Assembly (NCBI GenBank): GCA_000746015.1
Contig: JQKK01000012.1
Coordinates: 62,001-126,000, forward strand
Length of the DNA stretch: 64,000 nucleotides
Direction: 5' to 3'
Source of the DNA: Lachnospiraceae bacterium MA2020
GTDB taxonomy: Bacteria > Bacillota > Clostridia > Lachnospirales > Lachnospiraceae
Position numbers and translations under genes: made by a program. This document shows positions 50,503 to 59,689 of this stretch, in pieces; position 1 is the stretch's first letter; each line of letters opens with the position of its first letter. Under the pieces are notes generated by a model. The model had not been told where the DNA came from and did not search any database. It saw nothing but the letters and a program-made list of their open reading frames with translations.

Positions 50503-51228
50503 ATGTATGCGGGTGATGGAAATAATAATTCAAATCTTCCTTTGAAGAAAATGAAAATAACCAACATGATAACGAAGGAGTCTTTCTATGTACTATACAA
50601 TCCTACGACTTACAGTGTTGGAAAAGTATCGGACTTTGCAGTACAGCCTGCCTTTGACTCGGAGTCTCCGGGAATACAGTTTTCACATGGCAGTACAGAG
50701 ACATTGTCGATGCAGCTTTTTTTCGATACTTTCAATACAGGTGTAATGAATGCACCGTCTGTAGCGGATGGAGTGCAGCTGGAGGCTACAAAAAGACTCA
50801 ATGCTTTAGCAAAATTTCTTGATGTCAGGAAATTTACGGACAAGGTCTATAAGCTTATGAATATAGAGCCGAGCGTGCACATACCGCCAATGATAAAGGT
50901 AGAATGGTCGAGCCTGCAGTTTGAAGGAGTAATGAAAAGCTGCAATGTGAACTTTACGAAATTTACAGACCTTGGTATCCCGGTGAGAGCTGTAATGGAT
51001 GTGGTCATCTTCCGATTTAGCAAGATGGATGTAAAGGTAAAGACCAATCCGTTTGGTTCACCTGATACCGCGAAATACAAAACAGTCGAGGAAGGGGAGT
51101 CACTGTGGAAGTATTCGGCAGAGGAATATGGAGATCCCGACAGATGGAGGGAGATTGCCAATACTAACCGTCTTTCTAATCCACGACTCTTACAGTCGGG
51201 AAAGACAATTCAGATACCTGCTTTGTAG
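50503..51228 (+). CDS. LysM-domain tube-baseplate adaptor (Afp7/PVC7-like)
   Basis: This 241-residue protein has an N-terminal contractile-injection tube/adaptor domain (about 10-180), recognised by ESFYVLYNPTTYSVGK and GSTETLSMQLFFDTFN. A C-terminal LysM motif follows (about 190-241: EGESLWKYSAEEYGDPDRWREIA then GKTIQIP). Afp7 and its relatives, like phage T4 gp53 and similar LysM baseplate proteins, clamp the tube to the spike hub. It lies immediately before the two-part spike, as in Afp and PVC. The start codon follows AGGATATGAGTTT, with a weak site. Confidence 0.92.
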   Translation: MYAGDGNNNSNLPLKKMKITNMITKESFYVLYNPTTYSVGKVSDFAVQPAFDSESPGIQFSHGSTETLSMQLFFDTFNTGVMNAPSVADGVQLEATKRLNALAKFLDVRKFTDKVYKLMNIEPSVHIPPMIKVEWSSLQFEGVMKSCNVNFTKFTDLGIPVRAVMDVVIFRFSKMDVKVKTNPFGSPDTAKYKTVEEGESLWKYSAEEYGDPDRWREIANTNRLSNPRLLQSGKTIQIPAL

Positions 51229-51241
51229 GAGAGGTGAGTAA

Positions 51242-52363
51242 ATGGGAGGATTTGATAAAAGCGGGAAATATGATGTGAGCAGTCTCGAAAAAAAATATGA
51301 CTCTTACCTTGCACCTGCAGCTGAAATAAAGGTGGGGTCCTTCAAAATCGATGGAATGAAGATCCCAATAGTCTACATAAAGATACAGCAGACGGTTAGA
51401 AACCGTGCAGGCACAGCAGAATTTGCGGTAAACGGTCTTTATGACTATGAAAAAAGAGAATGGTCAGAGGGACTGCTGAAAAAAATAGATGTAGGAATGA
51501 AGGTGACTATCAGCTTAGGATATGTGAAGTCAAAAAAAGAAGTTTTTTTTGGATATGTTGACTCCTATACAGTGTCCTATACATCAAGCCAACAGCCTCA
51601 GATAGTAGTCACAGCACTTGATGGAATGGGAATCCTCATGAGCGGAGGAGCGAGAGTTGATTTCGGAAAAAAGAAAACTACCGAAATAGTAAAGGAACTC
51701 TTAGGTGAATGCGTGAGTGCAGGATTTGTAAATAAGATCACGGTCGATACTCTTCCGGAATTCAAGACGCAGCTGATGAAGGAAACAAGCTGCAGCAATT
51801 ATGACTTTTTAAGCCAGATAGCGGAAATGAGTTTCATGAACTTCTGTGTGATAAATGGAGACATGCTGTTTACAAATCTTATGAAAAATACGTCGCCAAT
51901 TATAGAGCTCACACTTGGAAGAGAGCTTTTGGAATATTCAAGAACCGTTTCGGTAACTAAAAATTCTGTAGGTTCTGTGACAGTTATCAGCAATGGAACA
52001 CCGGATAAAAAAGAGGTTCGGGGCAAAGCTGATAAGCCCGGAAGTTTTGGAGATTCAGGCAAGACCGCAGCAGAGAAAGTAAAGGGACTAAACAAGACAG
52101 AAAGACATATAAGGATGAATTTTCTGCAGTCGGAAAAAGAATGTAAAGATATGGCACAGAATATCCTTGACTACATGAATTTAGGTTTTTCAGGAGGCAT
52201 TGGCAAATCAGTAGGTCTTCCTGAGATAATTCCGGGAAGATTTATAAAATTAAAGGGAATAGATGATAAGTCAGACGGAAGTTATTTTATCAGTGAAGTA
52301 ACACAGACACTTTCGGAGGACGGATATACTACCGAATTTGAACTAAGCGGATTAAGGGGATAA
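51242..52363 (+). CDS. Spike hub protein, gp27/late control D-like (VgrG N-terminal half)
   Basis: This 373-residue protein corresponds to the gp27-like half of Afp8/VgrG, which forms the trimeric hub on which tube and spike meet. Recognisable features are KIQQTVRNRAGTAEFAV, GMKVTISLGYVKSKKEVFFGYVD and the duplicated beta-barrel region through TALDGMGILMSGG. A late GLPEIIPGRFIKLKGID segment belongs to the second barrel. The gp5-like half is a separate gene beginning four bases after the stop, so the spike is split here. The site GAGAGGTGAG precedes the start. Confidence 0.9.
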   Translation: MGGFDKSGKYDVSSLEKKYDSYLAPAAEIKVGSFKIDGMKIPIVYIKIQQTVRNRAGTAEFAVNGLYDYEKREWSEGLLKKIDVGMKVTISLGYVKSKKEVFFGYVDSYTVSYTSSQQPQIVVTALDGMGILMSGGARVDFGKKKTTEIVKELLGECVSAGFVNKITVDTLPEFKTQLMKETSCSNYDFLSQIAEMSFMNFCVINGDMLFTNLMKNTSPIIELTLGRELLEYSRTVSVTKNSVGSVTVISNGTPDKKEVRGKADKPGSFGDSGKTAAEKVKGLNKTERHIRMNFLQSEKECKDMAQNILDYMNLGFSGGIGKSVGLPEIIPGRFIKLKGIDDKSDGSYFISEVTQTLSEDGYTTEFELSGLRG

Positions 52364-52366
52364 GGG

Positions 52367-53155
52367 ATGCCTTTCGATTTCTATGATGAAGGCTTGAGTC
52401 AGTTTGATGATATAGAACGGCGCTCGAAACGGTATGGCCTCACACTGGCAAAAGTCACAAATATAAAAGATCCGGAAAACAGAAACAGGGTTTTGTGTAA
52501 GCCCATCACAGGTGAAAATGAAAAGAGCATTCTTGAAACCGAGTGGGCAGATGTTATACAGCCTATATCAGGAAAAAATGCGGGAACATTTCTTCTGCCG
52601 TCGGTCGATGACATTGTTCTCATAGCTTATCTGGACGGTGATCCTCATTGCCCTTATGTGGTTGGCGGTGTATGGGATAAGACGAGCACAGCGCCATATA
52701 CAATGAAGGATGGAAAGAATAACGATTACAGTTTCAAAACTCCGACCGGTTCGGAAATTCATTTTAAGGATGAAAAAGACAAGCAGTCGATAACGGTCAA
52801 TACACCTAAAGGCACAAGTCTGGCTTTAGATGACGAGAAAGAAACTGTAACTGTAACTGATAAAAATAAAAAGAACAGTCTGACCATAAAGATAAAAGAC
52901 GGATCTATAGAGATAAAAGCCGAAAAGAAACTTTCAATAGCGGCGGGTGATACGTCGCTTATCCTGGAGTCAGGAGGAAAGGCAACTCTTAAGGCAAAAG
53001 GAGCCGTAAGTATAGATGGAAGTGATATAAAAGGAACTGCAAAGAGCGGACTGCAGCTTAAAGGCTCAACCGCAAAAGTCGAGGCGACAGGTAAACTTAC
53101 ACTCAAAGGTACTACAGCTGACCTGAAAGGACCTGCCGGAGTAAATATCAATTAG
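52367..53155 (+). CDS. Spike needle protein, gp5/baseplate V-like (VgrG C-terminal half)
   Basis: This 262-residue protein starts with an OB-fold (about 20-115; GLTLAKVTNIKDPENRNRVL then DIVLIAYLDGDPHCPYVVGG). This OB-fold is followed by a repetitive beta-helix-like needle (about 125-262), visible as strand-turn units rich in threonine, lysine and glycine such as LSIAAGDTSLILESGGKATL. It lacks the lysozyme domain of T4 gp5, as expected for eCIS and type VI spikes. It would trimerise under the hub gene to make the membrane-puncturing tip. A PAAR cap would normally follow but none is seen nearby. Confidence 0.92.
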   Translation: MPFDFYDEGLSQFDDIERRSKRYGLTLAKVTNIKDPENRNRVLCKPITGENEKSILETEWADVIQPISGKNAGTFLLPSVDDIVLIAYLDGDPHCPYVVGGVWDKTSTAPYTMKDGKNNDYSFKTPTGSEIHFKDEKDKQSITVNTPKGTSLALDDEKETVTVTDKNKKNSLTIKIKDGSIEIKAEKKLSIAAGDTSLILESGGKATLKAKGAVSIDGSDIKGTAKSGLQLKGSTAKVEATGKLTLKGTTADLKGPAGVNIN

Positions 53156-53173
53156 TGGTATCGGGGGAATAAT

Positions 53174-53575
53174 ATGCAAAATGCAAAGGGTTTTTTAGGC
53201 AGTGGATGGAAATTTCCGATACAGCTTGATCCGAGAACCGGAAAGATCGCAACCTCATCACTTGAAGAAAATATAGAAGAATCGATCGGCATAATCCTTT
53301 CAACTTACAGGGGAGAGAGAGTTATGCGGCCGGAATTTGGCAGCAATGTGGCTGACTATATTTTTTCACCGGTCAATTATACCGAAAAAGAAACTATTGC
53401 CTATGAGTTGAATAACCAGCTTCTCATAGATGAGCCGAGGATAAAGGACATAGAGGTCGAGTGCTCTGACAGTGGAATTGACGGACGGCTGGATATAACT
53501 GTCAGCTATACAGTAAGAACTACCAATAACCGTTACAATAAAGTTTATCCGTTTTATAAGGATAATGAAGGCTGA
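53174..53575 (+). CDS. Baseplate wedge protein gp25-like (Afp9-like)
   Basis: This compact protein of 133 residues has the gp25/Afp9 family features: FLGSGWKFPIQLDPRTGKI at the start, then ENIEESIGIILSTYRGERVMRPEFGS, which includes the E-P/Y-x-x-R-P-E-F-G block used to connect sheath and baseplate wedge. The usual beta-strand ending (VSYTVRTTNNRYNKVYPFY) is present. It follows the spike behind a GGGGGA site, as in T4, Afp and type VI systems (TssE). It is essential for sheath initiation in related machines. Confidence 0.95.
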   Translation: MQNAKGFLGSGWKFPIQLDPRTGKIATSSLEENIEESIGIILSTYRGERVMRPEFGSNVADYIFSPVNYTEKETIAYELNNQLLIDEPRIKDIEVECSDSGIDGRLDITVSYTVRTTNNRYNKVYPFYKDNEG

Positions 53576-53600
53576 AAAAGGCATTCTTTGAGGGATACAG

Positions 53601-56528
53601 ATGAACTATTTTTCTTTGGTAAAAAGAAATAAAGAAGAAATAATGAAAACAGTGGAGGAACTGGCAAAGTCTTATGTTCCGCTCTGGCGCTTTGAGCCGG
53701 GAGACAGAAATGATCCCGGTGCAGCACTTGTGGAAATTTTTGCAGAGATGTTTGAAGGAACGATAGACCGCCTTAATGAAGCCCCCGAGCGTTTTTATTG
53801 TGAATATCTGAATATCCTTGGTGTTGAAGATGCGAGACCGGTAGCAGCAGAGGGCCTTGTACAGTTTAATGTGGCAGGAGCTGTGACTGATACTGTAAGA
53901 GTTCCGGAGAGGTCGCTGGTCTATATCCCGGACGAAGATGAAAACATCGTTTATGAGACGAGTCAGCCTATTGATGCTTATTACAATGAAATTAAAGCTG
54001 CTTATTATCTTAATTCTATAGAAAACAGGATCGAAAAGCTTGATTTTAATGAAAGCGAAAATTTTTTTACAAAAGGTGATCATGAGAACCTTCAAAAACA
54101 TTGTTTCAGCATAACTCAGAATGAGATCTTTGCTCTTAAGGGTAAGGCAGAATTCAGACTGACTCTCAGAGCAGAAACAGATCATATCAGAAATGAGGTT
54201 CTGAGCTGCCTGTCAGATAGAGAGCATGCAAGGTGGTTTTACAGGACGGAAGATGGAGAAAAACTGATCGATGAAATAAGCATCGGGCTTGGAACTCTCC
54301 AAATGACGAAAAATGCAGAGGATGAGATCATAGCTGATGAAAACGGCAATTACAGCCTGCATTGTGATCTGACCGGAAACTGGGAAGATTTCCATCTGGA
54401 GGGTCTGACAGTCGGAGGTAATTCACTTAAAGGACTGCATGCAGATGAACTTTTTAATGGCGAATTTCCGATAATGATGGGAAAAGGCGGTTACTGTTTC
54501 GGACGGATACCTGCACCACTCGAGGAGTTTTACATTAAAAGCGATGCAGCTTTCAATAAAAAGGGTGCGGAAGTAAATATTCTGTTTGATCTTGATATAG
54601 TGACCTATACAACTTTTGATGATACGACTCCGCAGTACACCTACGGTGAAAACATCATTGATAAGAATGCAGCTGTGGCAGTCAGGGCGGAAGATGTATA
54701 TATAAATGAGGTCGTATGGGAATACTACAACGGGATAGGTTGGAATTATATAGAGGCAAAGGGAACTGTAAATCCGTTTTCAGGTCAGAATGATGGAGCT
54801 CTGGCAGTACGATTTACGATTCCGGAAGACATAGAACCGACAGAAGTAAATGCAGAAGAAGGTTTTTATATAAGGGCGAGAGTAGTCAGTCTTGAAAATG
54901 GCTTTAGCTCGAGACCGAGATGGCTGCTCCCATTTGTTCGAAATGTGACAATTGACTGGAATTACAGCGAAGACAGAATACCTCAGCGCTTTGAGATGAG
55001 CAATAATGCCAAGACGGATATCGTTGAGGGATGGGACGGAAGATCATCAGTGAGACTAGATGTTTTTTCATCACTGGAGTCTGTATGTCCGTCAGTTTAT
55101 CTCTGCTTTGAAAGACCGCTTAAGGGACTTCCGTTCTCAATGATGTTTGTAATGGAGAATAACAGCGTACTTTTAGAGCAGGCCAGGTATGAGATCTGGA
55201 CAGGCAAACGTTTTGAAACAGTTCATGTAATAGATGATACGAATAATCTTTCACATTCAGGTCCTGTATATTGTTATTTTAATATTCCTTCCGAGGAAGG
55301 AGAGTTTTTTGGTCAGAGCGGATACTGGATGAAGATAAGTGCCGGACACAGGCCGGTTAAAAATGAAAGGTTATGCCCAAAAGTTGAAAAGATATTATTT
55401 AACGTGAGCAAAATTGAACAGTGCCGGCATGCAGAGGAAGAAATCTTTTCAAATGATGAATATGAAAAGAATAAAAAGATCACTCTCCTGAATAAGCCGA
55501 TACTGCAAATATGTGTCTGGGTCAATGAGACAGACAGGATAAAGGCGGAAGATGTTGCGAGGATAAAGCGAGAATATCCCCACAGGATAAGGGAAATAGA
55601 AAGAGATGATGGTGGAGTTGACTACTGGCTCAGATGGCATCAGGTCAGGAAAAACGACATTATTGAAAATAATAGCCGTGTCTATTGGCTTGATCCTTAT
55701 AATGGGGAGATTACTTTCGGGGACGGTATCTACGGAATGATACTTCCCGAAGGATTTGAAAACGTCATGGTTGAATATGTTTATGGTGGCGGAACGAGCG
55801 GAAATGCTGAACGTGGAGTCTTAAAGGAATTCCTTATACCGATTCCGAGGATAGAGTCGCTTACTAATATTACGGCACTGACAGGTGGAATGGGCAAGGG
55901 AAACAGAAATCGCCTTTTAAGATACGGCAAATACAGGGTACGTCATCACAACAGAGCCGTGTCCATAGACGATTTTGACAATCTGGTATATGAGAATTTT
56001 GGAAATATCGCGCATGTAAAGAGTTTTGATGGTCTTGACGCAGAGGGAAAGAAGGCAGCAGGACACGTTACAGTCGTTATAAATGGAATGCTTGAGGGCA
56101 ATGAACGGACAGAAAAGGAACTCTGTTCAAAGGTCAAACATTTCCTTGAAAAAAACTGTGACTGTACGCTGGCGGGCTCAGGACTTTTGGAAGTAAGGAC
56201 AGCTATTAAGATAGAAATAGTTGCTGACGTCTCAGTGGCCATTATTAATCCTGATAAGGCTGCGGAAACGCAGGAGAAGGTCAAGGAAACTATCAGGAAA
56301 CTAATCGATGAGAAATGGAGAGCCCGTGAGATCGGCGACCAGATAAGAATCAATGAGGTTTACAAGGCATTAAAAGCTGTCAGAAATATACGGAGCATAA
56401 GAAAGATCATCTTTGAAGGCAGATGGTATGAAAACGGGAAAAGAATGCTTGCTCCCGTAGAGACAAATTCTCAGTTCCCTTATGCAACCGTAAAATCAGG
56501 TGAACACAAAGTAAACATCGAGTTATAG
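53601..56528 (+). CDS. Baseplate J/gp6-like wedge protein, large (Afp11-like)
   Basis: This 975-residue baseplate wedge resembles Afp11/PVC11. The N-terminal part contains RFEPGDRNDPGAALVEIFAEMFEGTIDRLNEAP, typical of eCIS baseplate J proteins. The conserved core sits near residues 690-860: YNGEITFGDGIYGMILPEGF, VEYVYGGGTSGNAERG and the basic RHHNRAVSIDDFDNLV that begins the last domain. The middle section is family-specific. It would form the wedge ring around the hub with the next gene product. The start follows GAGGGA by six bases. Confidence 0.93.
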   Translation: MNYFSLVKRNKEEIMKTVEELAKSYVPLWRFEPGDRNDPGAALVEIFAEMFEGTIDRLNEAPERFYCEYLNILGVEDARPVAAEGLVQFNVAGAVTDTVRVPERSLVYIPDEDENIVYETSQPIDAYYNEIKAAYYLNSIENRIEKLDFNESENFFTKGDHENLQKHCFSITQNEIFALKGKAEFRLTLRAETDHIRNEVLSCLSDREHARWFYRTEDGEKLIDEISIGLGTLQMTKNAEDEIIADENGNYSLHCDLTGNWEDFHLEGLTVGGNSLKGLHADELFNGEFPIMMGKGGYCFGRIPAPLEEFYIKSDAAFNKKGAEVNILFDLDIVTYTTFDDTTPQYTYGENIIDKNAAVAVRAEDVYINEVVWEYYNGIGWNYIEAKGTVNPFSGQNDGALAVRFTIPEDIEPTEVNAEEGFYIRARVVSLENGFSSRPRWLLPFVRNVTIDWNYSEDRIPQRFEMSNNAKTDIVEGWDGRSSVRLDVFSSLESVCPSVYLCFERPLKGLPFSMMFVMENNSVLLEQARYEIWTGKRFETVHVIDDTNNLSHSGPVYCYFNIPSEEGEFFGQSGYWMKISAGHRPVKNERLCPKVEKILFNVSKIEQCRHAEEEIFSNDEYEKNKKITLLNKPILQICVWVNETDRIKAEDVARIKREYPHRIREIERDDGGVDYWLRWHQVRKNDIIENNSRVYWLDPYNGEITFGDGIYGMILPEGFENVMVEYVYGGGTSGNAERGVLKEFLIPIPRIESLTNITALTGGMGKGNRNRLLRYGKYRVRHHNRAVSIDDFDNLVYENFGNIAHVKSFDGLDAEGKKAAGHVTVVINGMLEGNERTEKELCSKVKHFLEKNCDCTLAGSGLLEVRTAIKIEIVADVSVAIINPDKAAETQEKVKETIRKLIDEKWRAREIGDQIRINEVYKALKAVRNIRSIRKIIFEGRWYENGKRMLAPVETNSQFPYATVKSGEHKVNIEL

Positions 56529-56541
56529 GCACGAGGTTGGT

Positions 56542-58575
56542 ATGATTCAGGCGAAAAATCTTGATAATCAGAATTTCACAGATATCACAGAGAGTGCGGT
56601 TTCACGGATACCCAATTATTCTGATAACTGGACGAATTTTAATCTCTCAGACCCGGGAATCACGCTGATAGACCTATTTGCGTGGTATAAAGAAATGGAG
56701 CAGTATGCGATCAATTATTACAGTGATGCGATCGCAGAGAGGCTTCTCGGTCTTATCGGGTTAAAAAGGGAGCATTCGAGGGCTGCTGAGTGCCTTATTC
56801 ATATTGACGAGAAGAATTCGCGTTTCCGTCCTAAGTATTCAAAACTCATTACCAATGAGGGGATAATTTTTGAAACTGATGAGGAAATACCTGAAAGAAT
56901 TCCCAAGATCAAAGAAATACTGATAGGAGAAAACGGAAACGAAACGAGTGTCAGTGGTATTTTGATGGAAGGTGTTGACATACACCCATTTGGAGAAATC
57001 GGGAAACGCTCTTCAAAACTTATATTAGTTTTTGAAGATATCAATTCTGATACGGTGACAGTTACTTTCGACATATTGGATCATGGCGGAAGAAAACGAA
57101 ATGAAAAAGATGAGCTCAGTGAGGCTCCGAGGATTATAGAATGGCGCTGGGAAGGAAGTGAAGAGGATTGTGTAGTATGGGATGAAACCAATTCGCTTTC
57201 CAAAAGCGGCAGGATAAGGTTTAAGGTACAGGGAAAAAGGCTTGTCGGAAACCTCATCGATGCAGGATGTGAAGAAGAGGTCATAATAAGTCAGATCGTT
57301 TGCGGAGATTTCAAAGCAAAACAGAAGAAAACGATTGCAAAGACTGAATATAGGAAGATTGAGAGGAAGGGAAGGATAAGGATAGATCTGGCAGACTATT
57401 CAATTCCTGACTATGCTGTCAGTTTATTCATAAGGACAAAAAAGGGCTGGGAGCAGCTGCCATACGAGCCAGAGTATTCGGAGGATATGACCGTCAGGAG
57501 TGTTACTGCAGATACATCAAAGGCAGCAGAGGATGAGGAGGATAATCTAAAGATCGTCTATGCCGATGCACTTATCTATGAAGACCTTTTCTTTGACTCG
57601 ACGGGAATGCCGGGGCAGGAGATACAGCTTACCTTAAACCACAAGATGCCTCTGGAGACAAAATTCATACTGACAGCTGATACCCTGATGCCGGATGGCA
57701 GCATATCCGAAGAAGAATGGGTAGAGGTTACGGATTTTTATTCTGCTGATGAAAGATCAAGAGTTTTTATATATGACTACGAAAATGAAAAGATAATTTT
57801 CGGTGACGGACAAAAAGGTGCGATAGTTCCGAGAGGAGAAAAAGCAATCTTTATTTCCGGGATGGAAATTTCAGAGTGTTCGGGCGGCAACATACCGCGT
57901 AATGCAGGTCTTAAATTTGTTGATGACGAGATGGAAGTTGAAAACACAGAGGCGTATTTTGGCAGGCACAGAGAAAGAATTAAGGAAATGATGATGCGCT
58001 GCCGCAACAGGATAAGCAGCTCGAAGAAGTGTGTTACGATTGCGGATTATGAGAGGGCAGCTTATGAAACGCCGGGACTGAGAGTTGCGAGAGCAAGGGC
58101 AGTCACGGGATTTGACAGGCAGGAGCCTACGAGAGTCAGCCGTTATCCGGTGGTAACAGTTGTCGTCATACCCGAGTCTGATCGGGAAAAACCACAGCCG
58201 GACGAAAGATTTCTTAGGGCAGTCAGGAGAAATCTGGAGGATAGGAGAATTATTGGAACTCTTGTCAGGGTAAGCGGACCGGTCTATATACCAATAGACA
58301 TTAGGATAGAGGCAATGACCTCCGGAAAAGTAACGGATGAAGAGGTCAGAGGAAAGATAGGACAGGCGCTCGCGCTTGGATTTCAGAGATTGATAGGAGA
58401 TCCGATTTTTGAAGGAGATATAGAGGCAGCTGTTTCAGAAATTCCGGATATTATGAGTGTTACAAGACTTGAGATCTCGACAAGTTCACCGGAATGTTAT
58501 AAAGATGCATACGGATATATGGAAATACCTAAAGATGGTATACCGTTTCTTAGAAAATTAAGATTTAGAGGATAA
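56542..58575 (+). CDS. Baseplate J-like wedge protein (Afp12-like)
   Basis: The second baseplate wedge has 677 residues. Its N-terminus (PNYSDNWTNFNLSDPGITLIDLFAWYKEMEQY) matches the start of Afp12-type proteins. The later part has the baseplate J signature IIFGDGQKGAIVPRGE and a GGNIPRNAG turn, then the CVTIADYERAAYETPGLRVARARA domain. Together with the upstream protein it probably makes a heterodimeric wedge, as in Afp and PVC particles. It starts 13 bases after the previous stop, behind GAGG. Confidence 0.93.
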   Translation: MIQAKNLDNQNFTDITESAVSRIPNYSDNWTNFNLSDPGITLIDLFAWYKEMEQYAINYYSDAIAERLLGLIGLKREHSRAAECLIHIDEKNSRFRPKYSKLITNEGIIFETDEEIPERIPKIKEILIGENGNETSVSGILMEGVDIHPFGEIGKRSSKLILVFEDINSDTVTVTFDILDHGGRKRNEKDELSEAPRIIEWRWEGSEEDCVVWDETNSLSKSGRIRFKVQGKRLVGNLIDAGCEEEVIISQIVCGDFKAKQKKTIAKTEYRKIERKGRIRIDLADYSIPDYAVSLFIRTKKGWEQLPYEPEYSEDMTVRSVTADTSKAAEDEEDNLKIVYADALIYEDLFFDSTGMPGQEIQLTLNHKMPLETKFILTADTLMPDGSISEEEWVEVTDFYSADERSRVFIYDYENEKIIFGDGQKGAIVPRGEKAIFISGMEISECSGGNIPRNAGLKFVDDEMEVENTEAYFGRHRERIKEMMMRCRNRISSSKKCVTIADYERAAYETPGLRVARARAVTGFDRQEPTRVSRYPVVTVVVIPESDREKPQPDERFLRAVRRNLEDRRIIGTLVRVSGPVYIPIDIRIEAMTSGKVTDEEVRGKIGQALALGFQRLIGDPIFEGDIEAAVSEIPDIMSVTRLEISTSSPECYKDAYGYMEIPKDGIPFLRKLRFRG

Positions 58576-58579
58576 GCGG

Positions 58580-59689
58580 ATGGGCAAGAGTCAGAAAAAA
58601 TTGAACTATATGAGAGCAGAAGACTGGCTCCTGTGTAAAAGGCGGGGCTTTATTCAGGACGGAGACAGTCTTAAGCTGGACCTTGAAAATACAAGAAGTG
58701 CCTTTCTGATCTTGCCGGTAATTGACAGCGGTGAGCATGGTTTCTTTTGGGATAGGATAGTACTTAGTGGTTCTTTTCCGGAAGATGCTGCTGTGACCAT
58801 ATATGCAAAGGCGTGGGATGGAAACGATCCGGTAGACGTACTTGAAAAGTTTGAAATGCCTCAAACGGACGAGAAGATAAGGAAAAAACTCTATGATCTT
58901 ACAGGTCAGCCCAAAGCAAGATTTTCAGATGCTCTTTTATACATCGAAGGCCAGAAACTGTTTCTTGCTTTTGAGTTTTCGGCCGGCGGCCGAGATGCGC
59001 CGGAGCTTACAGGGATATCACTTACTGTAGGCGGAGATCATATGACAGATTACCTGCCTCCGATATACAGGCGTGATGATTTCACAAAACGCTTTCTGTC
59101 TATATTTAACAGTATGTTTCTTGATCTTGAAAGCCTGATAGATGATATTCCAAAGCTTTTTGATACAGATAGTGATAATCCCGAGATAATAAGAATGCTT
59201 TCATCATGGCTTGCAATCTCCGGTTCATATTATAGAGACGATGAGCTAAAAGAGTGGAATAAGACAGCGTTTGCTGATTATGAAAATCTGTACACAAAAA
59301 AAGGTATCGAGAGAAGTATAAAGAGAATGACGGGAAAGGATGCTCTCGTGATCGAGCACTTTGAAGTCGATCCTCATTCGGCATTAAACAATGACTCAAA
59401 ACTGTATGAAAGACTTTACGGGGATGATCCGTTTACGTTTTTTGTTCTTCTTCCGGAGGATACTTTTAGGGACAGGGAAGAAAAAGAGGTATTCCTGAAT
59501 AATCTAAATAGTGTGATACCAGCCGGAAGAAAGATGGAACTGATCATATTGAAACAGGGAATACAGCTTGACTGGCATTCCTATCTGGGAGTTAATTCCG
59601 TGATAGGTGATTACACGAAAGTTAAAATAGGTGATAATACAGCACTGCAGTTTGACACTGTGATCGGAGGAGACGAAGCTGATGGCTAA
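58580..59689 (+). CDS. Tail protein I-like baseplate protein (P2 gpI family)
   Basis: This 369-residue protein has an N-terminal beta-rich region that I do not recognise (about 1-150). It is followed by the P2 gpI/tail protein I domain: DYLPPIYRRDDFTKRFLSIFNSMFLDLE and MLSSWLAISGSYYRDD, then the helical YTKKGIERSIKRMTGKDALV. In phage P2 this protein contributes to the baseplate edge and fibre attachment; a similar role is likely here. Its last eight bases overlap the next gene, suggesting coupled translation and a physical link. Confidence 0.88.
   Translation: MGKSQKKLNYMRAEDWLLCKRRGFIQDGDSLKLDLENTRSAFLILPVIDSGEHGFFWDRIVLSGSFPEDAAVTIYAKAWDGNDPVDVLEKFEMPQTDEKIRKKLYDLTGQPKARFSDALLYIEGQKLFLAFEFSAGGRDAPELTGISLTVGGDHMTDYLPPIYRRDDFTKRFLSIFNSMFLDLESLIDDIPKLFDTDSDNPEIIRMLSSWLAISGSYYRDDELKEWNKTAFADYENLYTKKGIERSIKRMTGKDALVIEHFEVDPHSALNNDSKLYERLYGDDPFTFFVLLPEDTFRDREEKEVFLNNLNSVIPAGRKMELIILKQGIQLDWHSYLGVNSVIGDYTKVKIGDNTALQFDTVIGGDEADG

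Noticed and set aside
53520-54185. 221-codon - strand open frame opposite gp25 and baseplate genes
   Set aside because: Overlaps two conserved genes; amino-acid pattern is typical of an antisense shadow.
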